The notes beneath the pieces are model-generated. The model was not told the origin of the DNA. It was given only the letters and a program-made list of their open reading frames with translations, and did not search any database. Positions 46,944-59,184 of a stretch of DNA of 64,000 nucleotides are shown piece by piece. Both the position numbers and the translations under genes were made by a program. The DNA is from Lucifuga dentata (Eukaryota; Chordata; Actinopteri; Ophidiiformes; Bythitidae), in assembly GCA_014773175.1 (NCBI GenBank), contig VXCM01003284.1, forward strand, positions 1 through 64,000, in the 5' to 3' direction. Each line of letters opens with the position of its first letter. Position 1 is the stretch's first letter.

Positions 46944-46944
46944 A
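46810..46944. repeat. Compound (CT)n(GT)n(GA)n array, duplicated by assembly around N at 46877
   Basis: Each 67-bp copy (46810-46876 and 46878-46944) has a CT arm, a GT centre and a GA arm. The CT and GA arms are reverse complements, so a single strand can fold with GT as the loop. The exact duplication across the N is probably artificial. Confidence 0.9.
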
Positions 46945-47845
46945 TGGCTCAAACTCAGGACAATTTCAAAACTTAACAGAAAGTGCAGTTGATTGTCTTC
47001 GTTTCCTCCACAGCTCCTCCATTTATCTTAAGTGTATCATTAAAGTAGACTCACACACCTCAGAATAATAGTGTAATGTATGTTGAACATAATCTTGATT
47101 TCATAATGTTACTTCAGAGATTTCCTGCCCGAGTGCCAAAGTCGAAAGCCAGGATTATATTAGAGGTCAATTATGCATCAATACATGATGGTTACCATGC
47201 ATAGCCTGCATTCATTCTAAACTTTGATTGTCCACTCCTTCAAAAAGTAACACATTCTCAAGGTGCAGTGTGTACAAAACTTGTGGGGGGAGTAACGTCA
47301 ACTTTTGTCAAGTGACGTCAGCATTGCTGTGACGGTGACAGTGAAAACAAGAGATTGGGTTTCATTTTATGGCTCATGTCATTCTACTTTGGCCTAAATT
47401 GTTGCCAAATCCATTTGCGTAACAAGTGTGTGAACAAGAGTATGGACAGTTAGCATAAACTAAAATCCAGGGCTAAAAAATAAAAGAAAAGACTTGAGAT
47501 AAAACTACCTTGAACCATCTGATTGCATTGGGTTTTCACAATCCAACACATGAATGCAATTTCCCAGTGACTGATTAGCAGTCCTACAGTACTGTATATG
47601 TAATTATTTCACTGGGAGAAAGGCTGCACTTTGTGTACTTATTGAAACTGCATTGAATCTGAAAGTAGAGTTCACTGGAGTGTAAGTCACATGCTGTAGC
47701 ATCATGTTTAAATCATGATGTCTCAGAATCGATAAAAAAAAAAAATAAAAAAATAAATAAATAAATAAATATATATATATATATATATATGGCTTATATT
47801 ACTGACTCTGGTGAGCATGTTATACATATATAGCATATGAGCATG

Positions 47846-47876
<31 letters not shown>

Positions 47877-49486
47877 CCTCTAACNTTTTTCCTCTAACCA
47901 CTCCTACTCCACCACTCCTAACCACTCCTAACTTGTCTGTAATCTCTTTATTACAGCCTCATTTGAAGAAAGACATTACTCCAGTGCCATATTAATGATG
48001 TTAAACACCATACTGTGTCATTTTTGGATGCTAGTAATCTGATAATTACCATGGTAGAATGCAGACAGAACTGCTCGGCTGCTATCAGTGAAATAATCAG
48101 GCAGAATTTTGTCCAGCAAACCTTAGCCTGGGTCCATTTGTGAACAGATGGCTGCATATTTCACTGCTAGGAAACTAGAAAATTGTTAAATATTTTTAGA
48201 TTTGTGACCAGATAACAAATCACCACTGTGCATGAGACCTGAAACCACTTTTATGTTCCATTTGTTAGTTGGTCTTTTTTTTTTTTTTTTCNTTTTTTTT
48301 TTTTTTTTCCTCCAATTTAGATATTCTTGATCTCTTCTCATTTGTTTTTAATTTGAATACCCCAATCAGTACAGAATCATTATGACTGTAATATATTTCC
48401 ATAAATGCCATGTGTAATGATACAATAATTAGCAGTTCAGTGCAGGTAGTTTAAACCAAATTTAAGTACTTTACTTTAAAATAGTGTGCAATCTCACACT
48501 GGCATGTATACTCGATATGTGTAATTGTAATTCTGTTTAAAACAAAATGACAAAACAACACTTAGTATGAATTTCATTGCTTTTACAAAGCAATGACCAG
48601 AAATGTTTTCTCACAGCAGGCCTGCCATAATCCAAACTAATTATTTGGCCTATAAAGTTATTTTAATGAGTTATTTCGTGGACTCAAGGCTGTTGACATT
48701 CTGAGCTTGAGAGAGAGCAGTTTATGCTGACAGACTGAGACTCTGCTAGAGGGGTAATTCTCAACATTTTCAGTTCACTACTTGCATGTTATGAGTCATT
48801 TGAGCTAATGGTCTGTCATTGTTATGTTGCATTAAAAAAATACAGTGTCATTCAGTAGATATGACCATGCTATTCCTTGTACCAATCAGAAACACAAACC
48901 AAAATGAAGCCAAGGTCTTTATTATGAAAGTGTCATTAATTTGACTGGATGCCTTCTTTATGTTTTTCCTTTTGGACACTGAGCTGTACTCAAAATAATA
49001 CCTGTGAAAAAGGATGGAATCTTAATGAGAGTTTGCTGTTTAAAACTTGAAAACACATCACGGTTTCAACAGAATAAAATCATTCACACTTCCCAAATAA
49101 TTAATGTTTGCCTGCTGGCAAAATTGAATCTTCATTATTGGGTTGATTTAAAACTTCCTGAGGCTCACCTTAACTGCCTCCCCTTACAGCTGTCATATTT
49201 AGTGGGGGAGGAGAAGGGAAGTATTTTCTCAACACTTGCAGACAACTTTCAGATAAAATTTATTTCTAAACAATGAAACTGTGATATTTTTGAATGAATC
49301 CCTTTAATTGATGTCATGTAAACTCAGTGTACTTCTCTTTACGTTCAAATGCTCTGTTCAGTATAAGACGACAACCTTCTCTTCTATTTAATGGACCACA
49401 TTTGCTCTGTAGTGAACTTCTTCATTTGAAGCCATGTGATGATTTATGAACTCATCTTGTGTTATTCTATGGCCTTTTATCTTACA
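46945..49486. other. Non-coding sequence with AT arrays and two N junctions
   Basis: A-rich (AAAT)n leads into (AT)n at about 47730-47790, with a second (TA)n at about 47849-47862. N at 47885 is flanked by a 13-bp copy of TTTTTCCTCTAAC, and N at 48292 sits in a T run. Blocks at 48600-48740 and 49000-49270 are non-repetitive and TAAT-rich. No exon supported. Confidence 0.5.
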
Positions 49487-49611
49487 CCCCTGCCTTTTTT
49501 TTTTTCTTGAACAGAATCCTTTAAATGACATACATACATATATACATANCCCCTGCCTTTTTTTTTTTCTTGAACAGAATCCTTTAAATGACATACATAC
49601 ATATATACATA
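49487..49611. other. Assembly-type direct duplication around N at 49549
   Basis: The 62 bases 49487-49548 (CCCCTGCC, T11, CTTGAACAG...) recur exactly at 49550-49611. Confidence 0.9.
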
Positions 49612-49799
49612 CATACATAAATACATAACACTTGCCTTATCTTTCTTACCATAGAAGGTAATTTATAAATATTGCTCTCTCTTAATACATTTCAGGGTTT
49701 ATCATTAAAATTGACTCACTTACATTTACCATGTCAGTACCACCCTGATTCTAAACAAAATACAGGCAGATGAACATATCCGTTATTTTTAAATTTCCC

Positions 49800-50165
49800 C
49801 ACTGGTACATTTTGCTGCCTACTGGCTCAGTGTGTGTTTATTGTCAATTAGCATTAATTTTAGTGAAGTGCTTTGTTGGGAAGCAATGGGCCTAATTTCC
49901 AGGCACAAGCTTTACTAGACTAAAAGCTGAACAAAAGGCTAATTTAGTGAAAAAAAAAACATAGATGTTCAGCAGGGACAAGCACTTGAAGGGTATTGCT
50001 AATTAACAGGGGTTTAAAAGCGGCATAATTCCTTCCCCCTAAAATGAATAAATAACTATGCTTGTTGTGAATCAACATAAATCCAATTAGGAAGGAAATC
50101 TGTTGTTTAAACAGCCTGTGTGGAAGGTGACTTCACTCATCAAATGAACCTGTGGAACTAAAATA
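49800..50165. other. Possible conserved non-coding element
   Basis: About 360 bp without simple repeats, carrying many homeodomain-type cores: TGTCAATTAGCATTAATTTT, AAAAGGCTAATTTAGTG, TTGCTAATTAACAGGGG, AATCCAATTAGGAAGG. No open frame of interest. The dense TAATTA-type cores in otherwise plain sequence resemble developmental enhancers of vertebrates. This is an inference from composition only. Confidence 0.3.
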
Positions 50166-50758
50166 AACCTCAACAGGATACAGGACTTTAGAATATAAAT
50201 TAACAAGATTAGATAAGATATGAAATAAATCAAAGATATGTCAAATTACTTCTAGAAACAATTAAGGATGGATAAAAAAAAGAGAAGGAAATCTTCCTTC
50301 ACATTTTCTATAAAACCAGTAGCCAATCAACACTCATACACTGTGATATGGCTACCACTTTATTAACACATATGCATGATGGTTATCATGCTTATCCTGT
50401 GTTTGAAGTATTGGTTTGGCAGATCCTCAAGGGAAAAACAAAAACAAAAAAAAACAAAAAAAAAAAACTACAATACATGTTCATAAGATGCAATACCTCC
50501 AAAGTTTTTCAGGCAATATTAACACAGCAGTGATAGTGACAACTAGAAAAATGGCTGGAAGTTTCAAGAAGAAGAGGACATCAAAAACCTCAGGTACCAC
50601 CTCTGTTGCTGCCACTATTTCTTTCACCTTCGTGAAATAAGTAAAGTACTGATCTCCTCAAGTAACACCATCTTTGTTTTCACTGTTAAGCAATATCAAA
50701 AGTAGTTTTTAAGATGTTTTAATGTTTCCCCCCTAGTGGATATAGCCTGCACTTAAGA

Positions 50759-51871
50759 TGTTAGGACAGGTACGCTGGCACACGTTGGTTGTTGCCCCTC
50801 CTCTGTTGTTTGTTTATTCATCTGTTTTTGTTCTGTTTTTCCTGTGCAATTTTTGTATATTCCAGTTTGGGAATTGTAATTATTTCATCAAATTTTTCTG
50901 AACTCTTTGCTCTGTGAGTGTTCTTTGCTGGAGGGACTGTTTTTCTTTTTGCTGCTGACTGTACTAACTCCAGCTGCTTGGTGCTGCTGCATTAATGTCT
51001 TTTAACTGTCGTCTGCTCCAGCAATTTTCTGTGCATCGCCTCCTACTGGAACTGTTCGAGTACCTGAAAGATCTCATTTCAACATCTTTGAAACTGGATT
51101 TATCACATTTGGTCATCTGCTAGCCGGCGGATATGGCTCCTCCACCTGCCAGGATCAGGCTGGCTGCATGGGGAGAGGAGTCTTTCAGCTGTGCTGCTCC
51201 TCATCTCTTCCCAGCTCCACTGGGGAGAGCAGCTCCATGAATACATTTAAAAGGGACACTGGGAGACGCACCTGTTCAGCTTTGCTTTTCAGTAGCTCCC
51301 TTTTCTCTTATCATCACTGTCCTTTTCTGGGTGGCAGATGTTGTGGTTGACTTTAGGTGTTTGTGGTGTGTGCTTTTTTTGTTGTTTATTGTTTTAATTA
51401 TCGCCTGATCCTGCTTTGTGGAGTTTTGGGATGCGCGCTTCGTGATTGGAATTTTATTATTGTTATTATTATATAGTTATACTACATGTCTTGTTTTTAT
51501 TCATATTTTATTATTAGCCATTGTACAGCATTAGATTTGTTCTCTGCTGGTTCTGCCAATACACACGGTAGAGGAGAACTGTCCTTTTGATTTGTCCCTG
51601 TTTTCTCTTGGTTTTTTTTCATTTTTTTTTTTTTACAGATAGGCAATTAGGTTTACTATTGTAATTCTTATTTTGATAGTTGAGTAGGCTGATCCTTTTG
51701 TTTGTAGTTAGGGATGGTTTGTTTGTTATTTTGGCCTTGGCTCTCCCTGAAGTTTGATTTAAGCTGCCAATCCTGGCAATAAATCTGGTAAATCATTGAA
51801 CAGACTGCACTCTTTTCATCCAGCTTTATGTTACTCCCCGTTCTCCCCTAGACCAACTTGGGGATGTAACA
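50759..51871 (+). mobile_element. Possible solo LTR, about 1.1 kb
   Basis: The segment starts TGTTAGGACAGGTACGCTGG and ends CAACTTGGGGATGTAACA, giving TGTTA/TAACA termini of the usual LTR kind. An AATAAA at 51778-51783, in CAATCCTGGCAATAAATCTG style context, lies about 90 bp from the end, as expected for the polyadenylation part of an LTR. It is GC-richer than its surroundings (51000-51350). I see no gag or pol, so it would be a solo LTR. The 5-bp flanks (TAAGA and CTTGT) do not match, which weakens the call. The ORF at 51168 is not a gene. Confidence 0.4.
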
Positions 51872-54719
51872 CTTGTACTTAGCTAAAATCGAGTAGAATC
51901 CAATCTTAACAAATAATGATGATGGTGATGATGCCCCCCCNTTTTTTTTTTTTTAACCTTTCCTGAAACCTAGATGATTTCTATTATATCACAGTTAAAA
52001 GTGCCACTTAATAAACACATCAACAATTATTTCCCCTGGTTGTGAAATAACTCATATAGTTGAGCTGCTGGGTAATTTCCCATTATATATTTCTGCACTA
52101 CAGCTTCATGATCACGAGTCACAGACCAACTCAAATGAAAACTGAGGTTTAAACGACAGCATCAACAGTGCCTGACTAGCAAAGATATTCACATAATTAA
52201 AGGCTAAAACATTACTATTTTTCATGGTGATGGTTACATTTTTCATATGAGCTGGCACAAAATGAGGCAAATTACATCAGCAGAGACACCTCATTAGTCT
52301 CAGTGAATGATGACAGTGGTGCTTAGGGTTACAACTGAAGAAGGGAAAAAAAATTTAGCTGTATAATATTGAAGACAAGAGGAAAATAGCCTCTTGCTGT
52401 GCCATTTTGTAGTTGGCATTACAGCTTAACTGCATGTATGTTCCACATTTGCTGGATACATTTTATCGCCAACAACATAATCACACCACATAAACACATT
52501 TTGTAGAGTTCATCCATATTTCCTCTCTGCAAGTTCATTTACGGCTCATATTGAGTCCCACAACTCATGTCAGTCATCTTGCCTGTCTCATTTTGATGTA
52601 ATTTCTTTGATAGATATAAGAGTCACCACAGCTTCATGATACATGAAAAACATGATGAATAGACTGACTGATTCAATAGAATCTACATGTTTATACAAAA
52701 TGCCGGGTAAGGGTTTCTCTTTACAGCAAAGACTGGCTGAAAGAGTATCATATTTTGATTTCTTGTACAAAAATGCAGGGTTTTTTGATGAAAAAGTACA
52801 AGATAAAACACTTATCTGCTTTAACAGTGATTCATAGGCTTCTTAGTTTGTAATTTCAGTTGATTAATTCAGATTTTTTTTAAGATCAGGCTTGCTTTCA
52901 TAACTGGTTTTCATAGCCTTGGAAACTCAGAGATTTGAGACCACGCTGCATGAATCATGTGGATTATAATTTTTTAAGCATTTAGCTTGTAATCCTGACT
53001 AACCACTGATGAGTATGTAGGCACTGTGCGGCTTGAGGCTAGAGGTCTTCACAGGTCCAAAATTTTGATCCCGTAATCTGAAACAGACCTGTGGAAAAAC
53101 TGACCTGAGCCTAATAGACAAAAATTAGTCTTCAAAAAACTGAGATCAGACCTTAAAGGGACCAAGAACAGTTGGAACTGATCCAAAATATGCCTGACAA
53201 TAATTAGTTCTTATGTAACATGAAGTCTACCCAAACAGACCCAAATAGAGAGAACACTAACACTGAAGGGGAGCTCATAAAACACAACTCCAGCCATAAT
53301 ATGACAAATAAGACAAATATTATCGCACAACTATGCTCTATTATTCATAAATGCCTGTTACTCTCATCTTTTCAGCATTTGCCTTGAAATAAATTGCATT
53401 ACATTTTTCCTTGTTTAAATGTATGAGAAGTTATTCATAAAACACACTGTCACACAAAAATGAAGACCTCAATTTCAGTGGTATGAAATCTGGGTTACAT
53501 TTACCTCAGAGGTTTTAGTGATCAATAAATTTAATATTTCAGCTCACTCAGTTGATCCATTGGTGTATTTAAATGGCAAGTTTTGATCAGATCTCACACA
53601 CATTTTCATGGCGTTGGACCTCTTCCTCAAACTTCATCAGCTGTGCTCTGTGACTCTCTCACATGTGACACAAACACCACATCCATCTCCTGTGCACCAG
53701 ACTCCCAATGTGTGGATCTCCTGTCTCTCTTATGTTAGTGTCAATCTCTTAAAATGTGGAGCTCTAAATCAGAGAATTCAGGATTTAATACATCAATTTC
53801 ACTTTGGCAGCAGATGAAGCTGTATGAAGCATTGCTCTTAAATATGAAGTAGCTCTTAAAACATGCTGCTCTTTATTGGCTTTTACCTGTGACATCCTTT
53901 ACAATGTGTCAGCAATGTGATGATGCACTGATTAACATAATGGAAGCATTAAGAATGAGCTTAAATGATCACAGCACTTACTTAGCGTATTTAGCTGTTT
54001 GTTTTTATAAAACCTTCATCTGTGTCTTGCCTTTTCTCCTGTAGTGATTATGACGCACCACAGGATCCGTGCTAATAGGAAGCCTGCATGCACTGTATGT
54101 ATGAGACATATTGACACACAGACCAAATATCTCCATCAATGTAGTGTTAGTCCCTATCTGGATCCAATTGTACTAAATGTAATTTGGACCCAGCACTACT
54201 TGGGTGCCAGGTCAGGTCTTGGTTCTTGAGGTCACTTTAGCTGCACAAATAACTCCAACACATTTTGTCTGTCACTCTAATTAAACCTTTTTCCCCACCT
54301 TGTTCATTTTATATATATATGTGTGTGTGTGTAGCAATAGAAGAGACAGGAAAAAAAAGCAGATGCATGACACAGACTAACATCACAACCAAGATGATAC
54401 AGGAAGCCAATTAGATGCAAAACTAAAGAGTCCAATCAACCAAAGGGCATTTATCAATTAACAAATGATCACAGGTAAATATGAATCAAATGTATTCAAA
54501 TTTATTCACAGAAGATAATTGCATGAACCAGGCTTTTGACATCTTGGTAGACAATATCCATTAACAAAGGGGTGCTACTGAATGGCAGGTGATGGCAGGT
54601 GTGTATGTGTGTGTGTGTGTGTGTGTGTTTTGTACACACTCTCCCACCCACCTGTCCACAACTCTTCTGTCATCATCCAACCTTCCCATCTTCTTGTTGA
54701 CACATTTATAATCTCATCT
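51872..54719. other. AT-rich non-coding sequence
   Basis: N at 51941 separates C7 from T12. The region 53040-53250 contains repeated ACCTG/GACC words and may be an old repeat. A pyrimidine tract with TAG at 54044 is followed by about 47 open bases and a GTATGT, too short to call an exon. GT array at 54600-54628. Confidence 0.5.
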
Positions 54720-55134
54720 TTCTAAAGAGATGCAGACATATAAAGACGCATGAAGTAAAACAATGAGTGAAAACGAGAGATGGAGTGAGGAAAAATAGGA
54801 AGATGGGATGAATAAAAGCAAGTAATGGGAATAAAAGAGATACCATGCAGCAGGGGAGGAGGGGGTAAAAGAGAAAAGGAGCGTAAAGCAATTTGAAGGG
54901 TCAATATTTATGGAGATGTGTGTCTGCAAGCAGTGAGTTGTGAAGAGCTGCTGAGAATGGAGGAAGGGCAGAGGAGAGTGGTGAGTGAGACAGGTAGGAA
55001 AAGTGACAGCGAGGGAGGGATAAAAGGGATGAGGAGGACATAGTTTAATGCTGAGAGAAAGAAGAAGAAGAAGATGGGACCAAATTTAAGACGGAAAAAT
55101 GGGAAGTGGAAGAAATACATCAGTACAAATTTGT
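54720..55134. repeat. Purine-rich tract, about 410 bp
   Basis: The plus strand is A/G-rich (GAAAACGAGAGATGGAGTGA, AGAAGAAGAAGAAGATGGGA). All three overlapping antisense ORFs are composition artefacts. Confidence 0.7.
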
Positions 55135-55174
55135 CAAAAAAAAAAAAAAAAAAANAAAAAAAAAAAAAAAAAAT
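55135..55174. repeat. Poly(A) tract with assembly N at 55155
   Basis: A run of about 35 around a single N, with AAATACAT on both sides. Confidence 0.9.
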
Positions 55175-55319
55175 ACATCCATAAAAGTGAAAGAGCATCA
55201 GTAGTGGATTGGAAAGTAAAACGCAGAACAGAAACACGAACAACAACAGAGGCGTAAGCAATAAAAGAAGAGAACTACTCCTGAACGGTATAACAGGAGT
55301 AATATGAGACTGTGCTGAT

Positions 55320-55530
55320 GAGTAGCCATATAGCTTTCGCCTGGTCTGAATCTCGTTAGTGTTAATTGGGCTGAGTCTGTCACCTAGACAGAAGGGCTTG
55401 GCCACAGCCACCGCTTGGACATATGGCCAGCCGCACGATACACAGAGCTGCCAAAAAAGAGGATTACTTCACAGCAATGCGGATGATCAGAGGATTCTCA
55501 CATAAAAAGTGTAAGGATATAGCTGAGGAA
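55320..55530. other. GC-richer block, possible exon or conserved element
   Basis: On the plus strand a frame reads MASRTIHRAAKKEDYF, then TAMRMIRGFSHKK, up to a GTGTAAG donor-like site at about 55510. On the minus strand TCCTCTTTTTTGGCAG is a good acceptor, followed by an open LCVSCGWPYVQAVAVAKPFC to GTGACA. The two readings exclude each other as exons, and neither peptide is recognised. The block stands out from the AT-rich background. Confidence 0.2.
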
Positions 55531-56968
55531 TTACAACCTAGTGCAATGTGCATTCTGTTTTTAAAGGATAGCAATGCCGTGATTGGAGTATTGCAAAATA
55601 ACTCGTGTTTCTTTGCTGCAGCCAAGTAGCAGAGAACACACTTTCCAGTACACACATCACAGAAGGAACATCTCCAACATTTATGATGATTACGTATTAT
55701 AGCTGTATATACACTATTAACCCATTGTATCATAATTTGGACAAGGATGTAGATCATTCTGTAAAATCAATAGAGGGATTGAGGACTAAGTGAAAGAAAC
55801 GAAACAAAACAAAACAAACAAAAAACAAAAACATCGTACATGTTTTTTCATGTTTACATGCTTTAAAATAAGTTGCTTTTACATGGCATTTTAGAGTAAT
55901 TCATAAATGTGTCCATAAGGGCAGCTTGCCAGCTTTGCGCTAACATGTCCCCTCATTTACAAGCATCTGTTACAGCCTCTTTTATCATTTGCATTAAAAG
56001 AAGCATTACTGCGAAGTACTTCCTCATTTGCATGTGAGGTAAGGTGCTCTCAAAACATCTTATAAGCACAGTTTAAAGAAGTCAAAACACAGTTTCACCT
56101 GCATGAAATCTGAGTGAAACAGATTTTATTTTAAATTGCATTTTGCAATTATTCACCAATAGACTACAAAATAAAACCCAGCATGCAATACATTGATGTT
56201 TAAATTCAGAAGTAAGCGTTGACATTTCTAAGCAGTTGTCAATTCACACATACAGTGTCCCAGCATATTCACATTTATCCAGCCTTACAAATACATGCAG
56301 ATGTGAAACAAAAGCACACAGTGTGTGTGCGTTTAAACCGTAGAGGAAGATTTTGTGAACCAAAAAAAGCTGTGGATCAAGGTATTCCACTGAAAAGAAG
56401 ATCTCTTGATGTTGAGGCGTGCCAACAATTTCATTTTCAATATGTTTGATGTAACAATTTGTGTGGTTATCCTGTGACTGTGGAGCTGAGGTGTCTGTAG
56501 TGAAACCTAATCTTTTTTGGGTTTGCCATACTTTAAACAAATTAACTTTCTGAGAGGCTGAAATAAATTTCTTTCATCAAAGGGAGCACAGTGAGACTTG
56601 ATGTTGTTTTATTATATTGTTATCCCGCCTTCTGTTCCCCTGATCTTATCTTGACAATATGCAGTGTACCTCATCAGGGTTTGGAGTTTATTCTTATATT
56701 ATATTGTAAACTTTCTCTTTAGCAGTGTCCTATTTTCCACTCCCTATATCCCTGGTGAAATGTTATTTGTTTTGCCTCTTTTTCTCACAAAACATATTTA
56801 CACACGTTCCAAACACAAAGAGGATGCTTTAAGGATGACATATATTCACCTTCAGTGTGACTTTGAGAACATTTTTAATGTCAAACAATATGTAATTAAT
56901 TGTGCCAAATGATGGATCATCATTCATCACATCTTCTGATTTTTCAAACTGGCATGAGGATCTGAACC
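55531..56968. other. AT-rich non-coding sequence
   Basis: A/C-rich run at 55797-55831. The block 55925-56045 (TTTGCGCTAACATGTCCCCT, CATTTGCATTAAAAGAAGCA) is non-repetitive with an octamer-like ATTTGCAT. No exon supported. Confidence 0.5.
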
Positions 56969-57007
56969 ACCAACAGTGGTTCAAATCCTGTTTGAACCAC
57001 TGTTGGT
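56969..57007. repeat. Perfect inverted repeat: 17-bp arms, 5-nt loop
   Basis: Left arm 56969-56985 (ACCAACAGTGGTTCAAA), loop TCCTG, right arm 56991-57007, with all 17 pairs matching. Confidence 0.95.
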
Positions 57008-57551
57008 TGCAACAGTTTAGTTGCAAATCTGCCTGTCATGGTGTTCATTTTGTCTGATGACTTCTGTTGTATTTGCTTCCATTCACTTATCAAAGGGAAG
57101 TGTTAGTAGAGCAAGGCAGATGGAGGTAGATACTGTTGATAGATGGTGACTCAATTTCAATCTTTTCGTATTTCCTCTGTCATTAATATTCCTCAGGCAG
57201 TGGCTGTAAAAAGGCAGTCTGGTGAAAAATGCTTAATATTTACTGTGCTAGCCTGAAGCTGTAGTTGCAGGACATGAACAGCTGGGACAGATTTGTTTCT
57301 GTGCTCACTTTGCTTGCAGTGACTCAGAAAGCAGTCAGCACTGCTCACACCTTTTGGAGATTTATAACGCTCAGTTATTGGGCTTAAGTATTTTTGAGTA
57401 TCGACTTGGATATTATTTAGTTTTGATAATATGACACCTAGAAACCCTCCCTTTCTGTCTTGTCTTGCACTTTTTTCCTCACAATTTATCTCCTTCTTGA
57501 TTTATGCAACTCCTTCATAATTAGTATTTCACTTATATGTTGCTATCTGTG
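57008..57551. other. Non-coding sequence
   Basis: No recognisable feature in about 540 bp between the hairpin and the DNA element. Confidence 0.5.
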
Positions 57552-57553
57552 TA

Positions 57554-58964
57554 CACAGCAAATTCAGCAGAGTCAAAATAACTCTGTAAGAGTTAATCTC
57601 AACACTTTCAAAGTGTCTCATGGGGTCCACTCCCAAAAGTGTTATTTCAACACTTTTCAAAGTGTTAGCATTTTAACACTATAATGGAGTAAATATTAAC
57701 TCTGTGCAGAGTTGAAATTTAACACTGCTCGACACTACAAAGTGTTAAATATTCTCAACACCAGTGTCAGGAGTTAAAACTGAACTCTTTTAAAGTGTGA
57801 CATATTTTCAACACTAGTGTAAGGTGTTAAAAATTAACTCTTTTATTGTGTAATTTTTTAACTACTTAAGAGTTACCCTCTAATTAGCATATTGTGTGTA
57901 AATATAGTACAATACAATTTAATGTATGTTAAAAAATGACAGACCTATCCTGTTTGCTTCAATCCACATTTTTATTTCAGAAAATCTTAATTAATTACTG
58001 ACTATAATGCTGTCCAACACTAGTCTCTCCTCTTCATCATCAGCATGATGAAGAGGAGAAGAACACTTCTCCCTGAACAAAGTGGAATTACTTTGCTCAA
58101 TAAGAAGCATTTCTCAGTTAAAGCTTATTAAAGCTTCAACAACAAAACAGCAATATAACAGTTAATAGTAAGCAGAATGCAGCAGGGATATCATAACAAG
58201 AACACACACTCTCTCTGATGGTGACACACCAAAAAGTAGAATGCATTCAAATGTAACTCAAACTGTTACAGCTGCAACAAATAAACTTATACAAAGCTGT
58301 AACATTCACAAAAAGGATGATAACAGATATTTACAACAGAACTAGAACTCAGAGCATGTAACACTGCTGCAAGCATGCTGGGAGAATCAGAGCAGCTCAA
58401 TCCACCGTCGCTACAGTGTGTTTACTGCAGACTTTGCATGTCGCCTTTAACAGCAACTTTTAACTTCTCATGTTGGGCCTTTTAGAGCCTTTGTGTGAAA
58501 AACAATAACCTCATTCTAACTCCGTCCAGGAGTATCACCTGCTAGCATGAACTCTTTGATAGCATGGCTGCTATTCATAAAGAGAGTGTGGAAAACTTGG
58601 ATATGATCAAAAACAGTCAAATTTAAGGAAATTAACATTTAAATGTTTACCTAAAAATGAATTTTGAAGTTAACCATTGTTGTTGTGACTGCATGTTATG
58701 CTCAAACTAATGAAGCAGAAAAAACTCCCAACACCCTCAGAGTTGAAAGCCAGTGTCAAAAACTTCCAGATCATCAAATCAACACCGTCAGTGTTGATTT
58801 GACAAAAATGGCTTCAACACCCAATTTTGACACCAACTATTTAGTTGACCGGGTGTCAAAAGAGGCAAATTACACCAAATCCATAGTTAGATTAACTCCA
58901 GACGTAGTTGGATTGACACTCTTTTCATCAACACCAGAATTTTAACTCTGCTGAATTTGCTGTG
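57554..58964. mobile_element. DNA transposon-like element, 1411 bp, CACAGCAAATTC ends with TA flanks
   Basis: The left end starts CACAGCAAATTCAGCAGAGT, then CAAAAT. The right end, reverse-complemented, starts CACAGCAAATTCAGCAGAGT, then TAAAAT, giving 26-bp terminal inverted repeats with one mismatch. TA dinucleotides flank both ends (57552-57553, 58965-58966). Next to the left end is an array of short AACACTTT...AAAGTGTTA words (57595-57840). Next to the right end are TCAACAC/GTGTTGA words, including a perfect 12-bp hairpin at 58774-58802. The middle carries another hairpin at 58027-58058. The 93-codon ORF (58664) is made of these repeats, and no transposase is visible. Probably non-autonomous and moved in trans; the superfamily is not settled, although a TA target fits Tc1/mariner-like or similar elements. 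Confidence 0.75.
58027..58058. repeat. Perfect inverted repeat: 14-bp arms, 4-nt loop
   Basis: CTCCTCTTCATCAT, loop CAGC, ATGATGAAGAGGAG, inside the 57554-58964 element. Confidence 0.95.
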
Positions 58965-59184
58965 TATGTGGCAAAGGGGTGGCCACAACTGCATTCCATT
59001 GTACAACTTTATGTGTATAATAGCAATAAAGCAAACTTTGAACCTTGCTCTGTGATACAGTATGTGACTGTCACACCAAATGTGGAAAACTGTCAGGTAT
59101 TGAAATACTTGGTTACAGTCTTAGTCTTGTTTACTTACTCTCTTGTAAGATAGCGCTTCATAATTTTTAAATTATATATACTTC

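Noticed and set aside
53040..53250. Transposon rich in GACCTG/GACCC words
   Set aside because: Repeated words are present but no ends, target duplication or second copy in the window.
54045..54091. Exon after TCTCCTGTAG with a GTATGT donor
   Set aside because: Only 47 bp, a weak donor and no recognisable peptide; the signals are too common in intronic DNA.
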